A program made the position numbers and the translations under genes. Below the pieces are notes generated by a model that worked only from the letters and a program-made list of their open reading frames with translations, was not told where the DNA came from and searched no databases. From an uncultured Dehalococcoidia bacterium (GTDB lineage Bacteria > Chloroflexota > Dehalococcoidia > Lucifugimonadales > Lucifugimonadaceae): a stretch of 64,000 nucleotides of DNA. The stretch is from contig OY282385.1 in NCBI GenBank assembly GCA_958295935.1, positions 1,240,001 to 1,304,000 on the forward strand, written 5' to 3'. Below are positions 43,639-51,985 of the stretch, piece by piece; position 1 is the first letter of the stretch, and each line of letters opens with the position of its first letter.

Positions 43639-45726
43639 CTACCGCTCAAGCCCTATCTCCTCCTCCCAGAAGTGGTGGTAGCCGCCGTCCACGGGGACGT
43701 ACTGGCCGGTCCCGATGCGGGCAATGTCATACTCAGGGAGAGCCACCGTCGCCATGCATATCCCGTCGAATATCATGCCGCGCTGGTCGAAGCGGAAGTC
43801 CAGGTTGTCGAAGCCGTGCCGCTTGCGATCGTCGGGAAGGTCGTTCACGTCAAAGGGGTACAAGTGGAGGAAGAACGTCGCCTCCACGTCGGCGCGGGCG
43901 CACGGCTCCCTGACGTACGCCAGCGCATTTTCGCTTAGATAAACGTCGAAGTCAGAGCGGATTGCCGGCTGGCTGTCTCTGACTAACCGGGACAGATGAT
44001 TGAGACTGTTGAGATAGTCGGCTATGGCGCGGGCTTCCGCTTCGCCAATGCCGGGTGACGACATGGATGTGCCTGGGGCAAACCTCTCCGGGTCAGTGAG
44101 AAACCGCGTGATGCTGTTCAGCGTCCAGACGACGTCCAACGAATCGAACGCAGCCGAAAATCGGTAACCTTCGACCTCGCCCGCTCGCCGCCCGATGACG
44201 CCGACCAAGTGCGGACCGGGGCCGTGCCGCTCGGCGTTCAGGTCGTGGCAGGCGCTGCATTGCACACCGAATAGCTGATCGCCTGCCGCCGTGTCCGGGT
44301 CCGGGTTTCCGCTACCGGACGGAACGGCCGGCCCCGTGTATTCCGTATCCGGTGAGGCCGGCGGCGGCAATGCGGGGGCGGACTCGCAGTTGATCGAGTA
44401 GACGTCGCGGCGATTCCGAGATTCCTCATCGCAGTACCTTGGGGAACGGCTCAGGAACGTAACCTGTGATCCATCGCTCAACAGGGCCATGCGTCCGTCT
44501 GGCATGAACGTCAGGTCTCGGATACGGTAGCCGACTTCGATCCGCTCGACGTACTGCACGTCCGTCCCGTGACGGCGGACTCGGAAGAGGGATTGATCTT
44601 TCAGCGAAGCAATCAGCAGATCGTCTTTCCACAGGGGAAACTGCTTCTCGTCGTTGACGGCAATGGCGGAAACGGCTGGCGCCGGGACCCAGGCGAATGC
44701 AGGCCGCAGGAAGCCATCATGCCGGCCCACCTCCTCATCCTCGATGTTCGAGGGAACCTCACCGCCATATTTAACGCCGTAGGAGACCAAGGGCCAGCCA
44801 TAGTCGCCTCCCCGCTCCAGCAGGTTCAACTCGTCGCCGCCTTGCGGCCCGTGGTCCGTCGCCCAGAGGTTGCCGTCGGCATCCCGCGCCAGCCCTTGCG
44901 AGTTGCGAAAACCGACGGCCAGCGCCTCCGCCTCTCCTGTTTCGATGTCAATACGAAGGAGTTTGCCCAAGTGGACGTCAGGATCGGACGTCGGGTCTAT
45001 CCTATGGTCCCCGATTATCGTCAGCAGGTGGTCCGCGCCGTCCGTCAACATCTTCCCGCCTCCCTGGTGCCCTGCGAACCAGGTAAGGGGCAGGCAGGGT
45101 TCCACGTCGAATATCGTCCTCCAATCGGGCAGGATCTTGACGCTCTCTTCGTCCCGTAGAATCGTAGTGGACGACAACCTGAACCGGATGCACGTTCCGG
45201 TAAAGTAATGGTGCGTTGCGAATAACTCGAAACGTCCTTCCTCCAGTTCCTTCAACAGGATGTCGGCAACTCGAAAGATATCGGGCCTGAAAGTTGGGTT
45301 ATCGTAATCCTCATGCTCCTCAAGAGACGCTTCATTCATCGGAACGTTGCCATCGAGATATTTCACGGTCCCGTCCTGAAAGACCAAGGCAAACCTTCCC
45401 TCCGGCGTAACGACGAGCAGGTCGTCACCCATGTTTTCAATGGCTCCCCCGCGCCTGGTGAAACTTTCGAGTCTGACAGGCTCGCTCTCAAGCGCGTACA
45501 GATGAGTGGTGAGAGCCGGTCCCTCTTTGGGAGTAGATGTCGGCATAGGCGAGACCGGCATAGGCGAGACCGGCATAGGCGAGACCGGCATAGGCGAGAC
45601 CGGCATAGGCGAGACCGGCATAGGCGAGACCGGCATGGGCGAGACAGTCATAGGCGAGACCGGCATAGGCGAGACCGGCATAGGCGAGACCGGCACAGGC
45701 GAGACCGGCATAGGCGAGACCGGCAC
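43639..45726 (-). CDS. PQQ-type glucose/sorbosone dehydrogenase-like protein with cytochrome c domain, paralog 1
   Basis: 695 residues as read from an ATG inside the repeat. The order is: a (SPMPV)n pentapeptide stalk; a beta-propeller sugar dehydrogenase region (DADGNLWATDHGPQGGDELNLLERGGDYGWPLVSYG is the family signature); a class I cytochrome c with CSACH and a possible Met ligand in GTSMSSPG; and a ~110-residue C-terminal domain I do not recognise. In the frame just upstream of the repeat a lipobox-like signal (FVCLLAAAAAC) is present, but no ATG/GTG/TTG precedes it. The true start is unresolved; see findings. It probably oxidises sugars outside the membrane with electrons passed to heme. 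Confidence 0.8.
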   Translation of the reverse strand: MPVSPMPVSPVPVSPMPVSPMPVSPMTVSPMPVSPMPVSPMPVSPMPVSPMPVSPMPVSPMPTSTPKEGPALTTHLYALESEPVRLESFTRRGGAIENMGDDLLVVTPEGRFALVFQDGTVKYLDGNVPMNEASLEEHEDYDNPTFRPDIFRVADILLKELEEGRFELFATHHYFTGTCIRFRLSSTTILRDEESVKILPDWRTIFDVEPCLPLTWFAGHQGGGKMLTDGADHLLTIIGDHRIDPTSDPDVHLGKLLRIDIETGEAEALAVGFRNSQGLARDADGNLWATDHGPQGGDELNLLERGGDYGWPLVSYGVKYGGEVPSNIEDEEVGRHDGFLRPAFAWVPAPAVSAIAVNDEKQFPLWKDDLLIASLKDQSLFRVRRHGTDVQYVERIEVGYRIRDLTFMPDGRMALLSDGSQVTFLSRSPRYCDEESRNRRDVYSINCESAPALPPPASPDTEYTGPAVPSGSGNPDPDTAAGDQLFGVQCSACHDLNAERHGPGPHLVGVIGRRAGEVEGYRFSAAFDSLDVVWTLNSITRFLTDPERFAPGTSMSSPGIGEAEARAIADYLNSLNHLSRLVRDSQPAIRSDFDVYLSENALAYVREPCARADVEATFFLHLYPFDVNDLPDDRKRHGFDNLDFRFDQRGMIFDGICMATVALPEYDIARIGTGQYVPVDGGYHHFWEEEIGLER

Positions 45727-45730
45727 AGGA
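45539..45730. repeat. 15-bp minisatellite, about 13 units
   Basis: Unit GGCATAGGCGAGACC (plus strand), repeated head to tail with single-base variants (GGCACA, GGCATG, GTCATA). On the minus strand it codes for Ser-Pro-Met-Pro-Val repeats after the lipid anchor of the dehydrogenase. The paralog at 45.9-47.9 kb has only a short PPVTTPPVP linker there, so the repeat expanded in one copy. Confidence 0.95.
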
Positions 45731-45902
45731 GGATCATCAGAGCAGGCGGCCGCCGCCGCGAGCAGACAGACGAACGCCGCGAGAGTCAGGCGTTGCGCAG
45801 CTGGGAGGAAGGATACCCCCCTTCCCGCACAATTGTTCTGGTAGCGCGCCCAAGGCGCGCAAGAGACTGTTCAGCGCAAAGCCCCTCATGCCGCCCCCGC
45901 GA

Positions 45903-47885
45903 CTACTCATCCAGCCGTATCTCCCCCTCCCAGAAGTGGTTGTAACCGCCGTCCACGGGGACGTACTGGCCCGTCCCGATGCGGGCAATATCATACTCAG
46001 GGAGAGACACCGTCGCCGTACATCCCCCGTCGAATACTCCGCCGAACCAGTAGAAATCGAAGTCCAGGTTGTCGAAGCCGTGCTTCTTGCGACGGTCGGG
46101 GAGGTCCTTCACGTCAACCGGGTACAGGTGGAGGAAGAAAGTCGCCTCGGTGTCGGCGCGGGCGCACGGCTCCTTGACGTACACCAGCGTATTTTCGATG
46201 AGATACACGTCCCAGTCGGAGCGGATTGCCGGCTGGCTGTCTCTGACCAACCGGGACAGATGATTGAGACTATCGAGATAGTCGGCTATAGCGCGGGCTT
46301 CCACTTCGCCAATGCCAGGTGAGGACATCGACGTGCCTGGAGCAAACTGCTCCGGGTCAGTGAGAAACTGCGTGATGCTGTCACGCGTCCAGACGACGTC
46401 CAACGAATCGAACGCAGCCGAAAATCGGTATCCGCCTACCTCGCCCGCTCGCCGCCCGATTACGCCAACGAGGTGCGGACCGACGCCGTGCCGCTCCGCG
46501 TTCAGGTCATGGCAGGCGCTGCACTGCACACCGAATAGCTGAGCGCCGGCCTCCGTATCTGTACCCGAGTCCCCCGCACCCGGTAAGTCCAGCCACGGCA
46601 ATGCCGCGGCAGACTCGCAGTTGACCGAGTAGACGTCGCGGCGATTCCGAGATTCCTCATCGCAGTACCTTGGGGAACGGCTCAGGAAATGAACCCACCC
46701 TCCATCCGACAACAGGGCGATGCGTCCGTCCGGCATGAACGTTAGATCCCGAATACGGTAGCCGACTTCTATCCGCTCGAAATACTGCACGTCCGTCCCA
46801 TGACGGCGGACTCGGAAGAAGGATTGATCTTTCAGCGAAGCAACCAGCAGGTCGTCTTTCCACAGGGGGAAATGCCGCTCGTCGTTGACGGCAATGGCGG
46901 AAACGGCTGGCGCCGGGACCCAGGCGAGGGCAGGCCGCAGGAAACCATCGTGCCGGCCCACCTCCTCTTCCTCCATGGTCGGGGGAACTTCACCGCCATA
47001 TTTAATTCCGTAGGAGACTTGGGGCCAGCCATAGTTGCCGCCCGGCTCCAGAAGGTTCAACTCGTCGCCCCCTTGTGGCCCGTGGTCCGGCGCCCAAAGA
47101 TTGCCGTCCGAATCCCTCACCAGACCTTGTGAGTTGCGAAAACCGATGGCCAGCACCTCCGCCTCTCCTGTTTCGATGTCAATACGAAGGAGTTTGCCCA
47201 AGTGGACGGCAGGATCGAACGTCGGTCGCGCCCGCCATCCGTCTACCCCATGGTCCCCGATTATCGTCAACAGGTGGTCCGCGCCGTCCATCAGCATTTT
47301 CCCGCCTCCCTCGGGCCCGTCGAACCAGGGAAGGCGCAGGCAGGGTTCCGCGTCGAATATCGTCCTCCAGTCCGGCAGGACCGTGACGCCCTCTTCATCT
47401 CGTAGAATTGTCGTGGACGACAACCTGAACCGTATGCACGTTCCAGTAAAGTAATGGTGTGTTGCGAACAATTCGTAACGCCCTTCCCCCATTTCCTTTA
47501 ACAGAATATCGGCAACTCGAAAGGCCATTGGATCGAAAGCGGGATTGTCGTAATCCTCATGCTCCTCAAGAGACGTTTCATTCAGCGGAACGTTGCCATC
47601 GAGATATTCCAGGATCCCGTCATGGAAGACCAGGGCAAACCTTCCCTTCGGCGTAACGACGAGCAGGTCGTCACCCATGTTTTCAATGGCTCCACCGCCC
47701 CTGGTGAAACTTTCGAGTCTGACGGACTCGCTCTCAAGCGCGTACAGATGGGTGGTGAGAGCCGGTCCCTCTTTGGAAGTGGATGCCGGCACAGGCGGGG
47801 TCGTCACAGGCGGGTCATCAGAGCAGGCGGCCGCGAGAACTCCAAATAGGGCGAGCGCGATAGGCCACAATACGAAGCAGAACAC
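45903..47885 (-). CDS. PQQ-type sugar dehydrogenase-like/cytochrome c lipoprotein, paralog 2
   Basis: About 660 residues from the GTG at 47885, which gives a good lipoprotein signal (FCFVLWPIALALFGVLAAAC then SDD). A longer reading from GTG 47945 would start beside a run of Gly codons. It has the same domains as paralog 1: propeller with NLWAPDHGPQGGDELNLLEPGGNYGWPQVSYG, the CSACH heme motif, GTSMSSPG and the same C-terminal domain ending in QYVPVDGGYNHFWEGE. Identity with paralog 1 is high along the whole length, so the pair is a recent tandem duplicate. No PQQ-synthesis genes are in the window. Confidence 0.85.
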   Translation of the reverse strand: MFCFVLWPIALALFGVLAAACSDDPPVTTPPVPASTSKEGPALTTHLYALESESVRLESFTRGGGAIENMGDDLLVVTPKGRFALVFHDGILEYLDGNVPLNETSLEEHEDYDNPAFDPMAFRVADILLKEMGEGRYELFATHHYFTGTCIRFRLSSTTILRDEEGVTVLPDWRTIFDAEPCLRLPWFDGPEGGGKMLMDGADHLLTIIGDHGVDGWRARPTFDPAVHLGKLLRIDIETGEAEVLAIGFRNSQGLVRDSDGNLWAPDHGPQGGDELNLLEPGGNYGWPQVSYGIKYGGEVPPTMEEEEVGRHDGFLRPALAWVPAPAVSAIAVNDERHFPLWKDDLLVASLKDQSFFRVRRHGTDVQYFERIEVGYRIRDLTFMPDGRIALLSDGGWVHFLSRSPRYCDEESRNRRDVYSVNCESAAALPWLDLPGAGDSGTDTEAGAQLFGVQCSACHDLNAERHGVGPHLVGVIGRRAGEVGGYRFSAAFDSLDVVWTRDSITQFLTDPEQFAPGTSMSSPGIGEVEARAIADYLDSLNHLSRLVRDSQPAIRSDWDVYLIENTLVYVKEPCARADTEATFFLHLYPVDVKDLPDRRKKHGFDNLDFDFYWFGGVFDGGCTATVSLPEYDIARIGTGQYVPVDGGYNHFWEGEIRLDE

Positions 47886-47928
47886 ATGCCGACGGAACGC
47901 TGCGCGGTGAACATCTTCGGGCAGCCTT

Positions 47929-47941
47929 CCCCCCCCCCCCC
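47929..47941 (-). repeat. Run of 13 G (minus strand) in the 5' region of paralog 2
   Basis: Thirteen C on the plus strand. It lies between a conserved upstream ATG frame (MRGFALNSLWRALAALLEQLC, from 48004) and the dehydrogenase frame. With 13 G the upstream frame is out of phase; with 14 or 11 it would be in phase. Confidence 0.9.
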
Positions 47942-48076
47942 GCACAATTGTTCTAGTAGCGCGGCCAAGGCGCGCCAGAGACTGTTCAGCGCAAAGCCCC
48001 TCATGCCGCCCCCGCTACTCATCAAAGCGTATTTACCCTCCCCACGCGCCCGCTCCACCGCCGCCCGTTCCCGCCA

Positions 48077-48345
48077 CTACTCATCCAGCCGGAACTCCCC
48101 CTCCCAGAGGTGCTCGAAGCCGCCATCCACCGGTACGTACTGCCCGTCCGAATCGCAGCGATGGCGTATTCCGGTAAAGCCACCTGCACCATACATCTCC
48201 CGTCGAATATCCCGCCGCGACCCTCGAAAACAAAGTCCAGGTTGTCGAATCCGTGCCGATTACGATGGTCGGGGAGAGCATCCACGTCGGCCGGAATCAG
48301 GTGGAGGAAGTACGTCGCCTCGGTGTCCGGCGCGAGCGCACGGCT
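48077..48345 (-). pseudogene. C-terminal remnant of a third dehydrogenase/cytochrome paralog
   Basis: TEATYFLHLIPADVDALPDHRNRHGFDNLDFVFEGRGGIFDGRCMVQVALPEYAIAAIRTG matches the last domain of the two paralogs. A frameshift near 48145 then moves the final QYVPVDGG...LWEGEFRLDE to another frame. The propeller and heme domains are missing. It shows that the locus once had at least three tandem copies. Confidence 0.8.
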
Positions 48346-48362
48346 CCTTGTCCCGCTGCACC

Positions 48363-48471
48363 GGCAGTACAGCCGTGCACGAGCGGCTTTCTGCCGCCCG
48401 TGCAAACGCCGTTAGATAGCTGCGGGACAGACTCTCCGGAGCCTGTCAGTCCGGCTACCCGGCGGTCAGAC
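48363..48471. repeat. 109-bp direct repeat, copy B
   Basis: About 93% like copy A at 43302-43410. It runs up to the stop codon of rplL, so it is the rplL 3' region and its hairpins may serve as the end of the ribosomal operon transcript. The dehydrogenase block lies between the two copies. Confidence 0.85.
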
Positions 48472-48845
48472 TAATCGACGCTGACCACGCCGCCTGCAGA
48501 TTCCAGCTTGGCCTTAGCTTCCTCAGCCTCTTCCTTCGGCACCGCTTCCTTGATGGTGGCAGGAGCGGATTCGACCAGATCCTTGGCTTCCTTCAGTCCG
48601 AGCGGGGTGAGTTCTCGTACTGCCTTGATCACCGTGATCTTGTTGGAGCCGAAGTCCTTCAGCACCACGTCGAACTCCGTCTTCTCCTCCTCCACCGGGG
48701 CGGCCGCGCCATTTCCGCCGGGCGCCACAGCAGCAACGGGCGCCGCGCTGACCCCGAACTCTTCCTCGAGCTGTTTCACTAAGTCAGAAAGTTCGAGGAC
48801 TGACATCCCCTTGATCGCTTCCAGGATATCTTCTTTGGTCGTCAT
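48471..48845 (-). CDS. rplL: Ribosomal protein L7/L12
   Basis: 124 residues from ATG 48845, with GGGAG 8-10 nt ahead. The N-terminal dimer part [28 protein letters not shown], an Ala/Gly/Pro hinge and the C-terminal factor-binding domain [36 protein letters not shown] are typical. It forms the stalk of the large subunit that binds elongation factors. Last gene of its operon. Confidence 0.98.
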   Translation of the reverse strand: MTTKEDILEAIKGMSVLELSDLVKQLEEEFGVSAAPVAAVAPGGNGAAAPVEEEKTEFDVVLKDFGSNKITVIKAVRELTPLGLKEAKDLVESAPATIKEAVPKEEAEEAKAKLESAGGVVSVD

Positions 48846-48902
48846 CGTTGTTTCTCCCAAGACACTTGCGCCGGTGTTCTCAACTTCCGGCTCAGAGGTC
48901 CA

Positions 48903-49445
48903 CTACTCAATTCCTGCCGTTTGAGTCTCGCCAAGTTGTTCTGCACGGCGTTGAAGCACGGTTGCCAATCCGCGAATCGTCCCGGAAAGTACCGTCGCCA
49001 GCCCAGTAATAGGGGCGTTCATCTGCGCGAATAAAATACCCAAGAGTTCGTCCCTGGACGGCAATCTCGCCAACTCTTCCACTCGCTCCGCGTTGAGCGC
49101 ATCGTCGCCCAGAACTCCGCCCACCACCCTCACGTCAAGGCGGTTTTCCTCCGCGTAAGAGACCAGACTCTTGGCCGCAACCGCAGGGTCTCCCTGAGCG
49201 GTCAGAAATCCTATGGGCCCGTCTATTATCGCCGTGAGGTGTGGGCGGCCAGCTTTTTCCGCCGCGATACGCGCGAGGGTATTCTTGGCAACCCGAAAGC
49301 CACCCTTTTCCCGCTTGATGGCGGCACGTAGGCCATTCATCTGAACCACGTTGAGACCGCTGTATTCTGCAGCGACTACCAGTTCAGAACTTTCGAACAG
49401 CTCTTTGAGCTCCTCGACCGTACGTATGCTCTTCTCGTTCGGCAT
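48903..49445 (-). CDS. rplJ: Ribosomal protein L10
   Basis: 180 residues, full length. RTVEELKELFESSELVVAAEYSGLNVVQMNGLRAAIKREKGGFRVAKNTLARIA is the L10 N-terminal domain that binds 23S rRNA. The C-terminal helix that carries L12 dimers follows. It is preceded by an L10 leader and lies just before rplL. Confidence 0.97.
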   Translation of the reverse strand: MPNEKSIRTVEELKELFESSELVVAAEYSGLNVVQMNGLRAAIKREKGGFRVAKNTLARIAAEKAGRPHLTAIIDGPIGFLTAQGDPAVAAKSLVSYAEENRLDVRVVGGVLGDDALNAERVEELARLPSRDELLGILFAQMNAPITGLATVLSGTIRGLATVLQRRAEQLGETQTAGIE

Positions 49446-49480
49446 TTGTCCTTCCGTACCTGCGGAGACCGCAATCCAAC

Positions 49481-49602
49481 AAAAAACCCCGGGCCACAGG
49501 AGCCGGGGTCGAACGCGCGTAGATACCGCCCTTGTTCTGACCTCGGCGGGCGCCTATGGCATTAACCGGAACTTACTGCCCCGGACCCACTGTCTCCAGC
49601 CA
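49481..49602 (-). ncRNA. L10 leader with attenuator
   Basis: The minus strand has GGAGACAGTGGGTCCGG, TTAATGCC and CGCCGAGGTCAGAAC, the conserved kink-turn elements of the bacterial L10 leader, where the L10(L12) complex binds its own message. The 3' end has a G/C-rich hairpin (CCCCGG...CCGGGG) followed by TTTTTTG, a transcription attenuator just ahead of rplJ. Confidence 0.9.
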
Positions 49603-49626
49603 ATCTGATTCGATTGTGGTTTGATT

Positions 49627-50340
49627 CTAGTCCTGATTGGCCAGGGTTTCCAGACTCCCCAAGTCCAATCTTATGCCTGGCCCCATGGTGGTGGTCACAG
49701 TCACCGTCTTGACGAACTGGCCTTTGACACCCCTGGGTTTACCTCTCGATACCGTTCTGTAAACGCTCGTCAGATTCTCCACAAGCTGCTCGTCGGAAAA
49801 TGAGACTCGGCCGATCCTGGCGTGGATATTGGCGGTTCGGTCCAGCCGCACTTCCACTCTGCCCTTCTTCGCGGACTCGATCGCCCTCGGGATGTCCTGC
49901 GGCTGCACCACGGTGCCTGTGCGCGGGTTTGGCATCAGGCCCTTGCGCCCCAAGTAGCGCCCAAGCCGCCCGATCTTACCCATCTGGTCGGGAGTGGCTA
50001 TCGACACTTCGAAGTCGCTCCAGCCGCCCTCGATGCGCTTGACGATTTCCTCGTCCGCTATGTAGTCGGCGCCCGCCCCTTCCGCTACACGGGCAGCGTC
50101 GCCCTGGGCGAAAGCAAGAACCCTTACACGCTTACCGGTACCGTGCGGCAGTTCGGCGACCTCTCGCATCTGCTGGTCGGCGTGACGGGGGTCTGCGCTG
50201 GTCGAGATGTGTACCTCGACCGCTTCGTCGAAACCTGCGAAACAAATCTCTCTGGCCAGCCTCACGGCCTCATCTGCCGGTGTGGGCCGCGTATTGTCGA
50301 TCTTGCTCCTGGCCTCGAGATACTTCCGGCTTCTCTTCAT
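49627..50340 (-). CDS. rplA: Ribosomal protein L1
   Basis: 237 residues. KYLEARSKIDNTRPTPADEAVRLAREICFAGFDEAVEVHISTSADPRHADQQMRE and the signature IGRLGRYLGRKGLMPNPRTGTVV identify L1, a protein of the E-site stalk. It follows rplK by ~40 bp and ends just before the L10 leader. Confidence 0.98.
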   Translation of the reverse strand: MKRSRKYLEARSKIDNTRPTPADEAVRLAREICFAGFDEAVEVHISTSADPRHADQQMREVAELPHGTGKRVRVLAFAQGDAARVAEGAGADYIADEEIVKRIEGGWSDFEVSIATPDQMGKIGRLGRYLGRKGLMPNPRTGTVVQPQDIPRAIESAKKGRVEVRLDRTANIHARIGRVSFSDEQLVENLTSVYRTVSRGKPRGVKGQFVKTVTVTTTMGPGIRLDLGSLETLANQD

Positions 50341-50380
50341 ACTTTCGATCTCCCATGGCTGCGCCCTCCGGCTGCCGTCC

Positions 50381-50806
50381 TCAACCCGTGACCGTCACCC
50401 CCATGCTGCGAGCGGTGCCCTCGATGATTTTCATGGCAGCCTCGACGTCTGTTGCGTTAAGGTCCTCCAACTTGGCACGCGCAATATCGCGCACCTGGTT
50501 GCGAGTAACCGATCCCGCTATCTGTAGTCCGGGAGTCGCAGACGCCCTCTCAAGACCCGCCGCCTTTCGCAGCAGGTCGGACGCTGGCGGGCTCTTGGTC
50601 TCGAACGTGAAGGAGCGGTCTGCGTATACCGTCAATTCCACAGGAATGATGTTGCCGGCTTGACGAGACGTCCTCTCGTTGTACTCCTTGACGAACTGCA
50701 TGATGTTGACGCCGTGCTGGCCCAACGCCGGTCCTACAGGCGGCGCCGGGCTAGCGCTTCCCGCGGGAAGCTGCAGCTTCAACGTTGTCCTTACTTTCTT
50801 GGCCAA
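50381..50806 (-). CDS. rplK: Ribosomal protein L11
   Basis: 141 residues from the TTG at 50806, exactly the family length, beginning [46 protein letters not shown]. An upstream ATG (50887) would add 27 residues with no L11 likeness. The N-terminal [17 protein letters not shown] and C-terminal rRNA-binding [10 protein letters not shown] are typical. Confidence 0.96.
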   Translation of the reverse strand: MAKKVRTTLKLQLPAGSASPAPPVGPALGQHGVNIMQFVKEYNERTSRQAGNIIPVELTVYADRSFTFETKSPPASDLLRKAAGLERASATPGLQIAGSVTRNQVRDIARAKLEDLNATDVEAAMKIIEGTARSMGVTVTG

Positions 50807-50913
50807 CTGTCTCTGCCCTGAGCCTTTATGAAAGATTGCCTTTACGGGCCGGATGCGTCCCGCAAAGTTGGGGCGCGTCAAGTTCACCGCACATGATTGA
50901 ATTTTCGACGGGG

Positions 50914-51501
50914 CTAAGTCTTTTCTACCTGTAGGAAGTCGAGTTCCACAGGCGTTTCACGTCCAAAGAAGGAGACCAGCACCTGCATCTTCCCGCGCTC
51001 CTCGTTCACAGCGTTCACCGTGCCCATGAAGTCAGCAAACGGCCCGTCCTTGATACGCACCGCGTCCCCCGTGTCGAATCCGATACGCACACGCGGCGCG
51101 TCCGATTCCATCCTCCGCATGATGCGATCAACCTCTACGTCCTCCAGAGGCACCGGCTTGGGGCGTTTCTCAAGCTCGTCCTCAGCGGAGATGAAGCCGG
51201 TCACCCCGGGAGTGTTTCGCACTGCGTACCAACTCTGATCGTCCATCTCCATGTTTACGATCAGGTACCCCGCGTACATCTTCTTCTGCACTGTCCGGCG
51301 TTGACCATCGCGAATCTCTACCTCTTCCTCGGTAGGGACGACTACCCGGTAGATCTTGTCCCTCAGGTCCATGGTCTCGATTCGCTGTTCGAGGTTCTTC
51401 CTGACCCGGTCTTCCTGGCCGGAATAGGTGTGCACGATATACCAGCGCCCAGGATCCTGCGCGCCCACGCCCTCACTATTGGCCGCGTTCTGCGTAGTCA
51501 T
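50914..51501 (-). CDS. nusG: Transcription termination/antitermination factor NusG
   Basis: 195 residues. The NGN domain [28 protein letters not shown]...[28 protein letters not shown] and the KOW domain [53 protein letters not shown] are complete. It binds RNA polymerase and couples it with the ribosome or Rho. Just after secE. Confidence 0.98.
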   Translation of the reverse strand: MTTQNAANSEGVGAQDPGRWYIVHTYSGQEDRVRKNLEQRIETMDLRDKIYRVVVPTEEEVEIRDGQRRTVQKKMYAGYLIVNMEMDDQSWYAVRNTPGVTGFISAEDELEKRPKPVPLEDVEVDRIMRRMESDAPRVRIGFDTGDAVRIKDGPFADFMGTVNAVNEERGKMQVLVSFFGRETPVELDFLQVEKT

Positions 51502-51504
51502 GGG

Positions 51505-51747
51505 TCAGGTTCCGGCAAACAACTGAAGCATGCGGTTGAACACCCAGTCCACGGAACTGAGAATGACGCCGATCACAGCGGACACCACTATCACCAACTG
51601 GGTCAGCCTCAGCGTCTCTTGTCGCGTGGGCCAATGCACGCGCCGGAGTTCGGAAATGATGTCACCGAAGAAACCGCCTATGGTTCCTCCGCGGGACCTG
51701 GTACCGACGTTCTGCACGCGGGGCGCAGTGCGGCCTGTGTTGCGCAT
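51505..51747 (-). CDS. secE: Protein translocase subunit SecE
   Basis: 80 residues from ATG 51747. FFGDIISELRRVHWPTRQETLRLTQLVIVVSAVIGVILSSVDWVFNRMLQLF is the single-helix SecE form with the amphipathic stretch and WPTRQE motif. A GTG at 51795 would add 16 residues but overlap rpmG by 37 bp. It is part of the SecYEG channel. Confidence 0.93.
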   Translation of the reverse strand: MRNTGRTAPRVQNVGTRSRGGTIGGFFGDIISELRRVHWPTRQETLRLTQLVIVVSAVIGVILSSVDWVFNRMLQLFAGT

Positions 51748-51758
51748 GGCCTTAAGAC

Positions 51759-51926
51759 CTACCTGATCTCCCGGTGCAGATACCTCGACCTGCACCGGCG
51801 GCAGTATTTCCTGAATTCAAGGCGGTCAGGATCGTTTCGCCTGTTCTTCTCGGTATGGTAATTGCGAGAGCGGCACTCCGTACATTGGAGCGTAACCAGT
51901 ATTCTGGCGCCTGTCTTCCTTGCCAT
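51759..51926 (-). CDS. rpmG: Ribosomal protein L33
   Basis: 55 residues: [54 protein letters not shown] read in pieces, typical L33. The two CxxC pairs (CTEC and CRRC) are the zinc-binding form. It fills the space between tuf and secE, as in many bacteria. ATG at 51926; stop TAG at 51759. Confidence 0.95.
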   Translation of the reverse strand: MARKTGARILVTLQCTECRSRNYHTEKNRRNDPDRLEFRKYCRRCRSRYLHREIR

Positions 51927-51985
51927 GGTCCTCGCCGTCGTTCCGGAAAGGGAGGCCGGCTAATGGCCCGTCCCCGCGCTCGATA

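Noticed and set aside
45539-45730. Regular short repeats that could be taken for a CRISPR array
   Set aside because: The 15-bp units are directly head to tail with no spacers, and there are no cas genes. It is a coding minisatellite.
45313-45945. Plus-strand frame with RRDRH repeats
   Set aside because: It is the antisense of the minisatellite and of the dehydrogenase gene; no start signal or family match.
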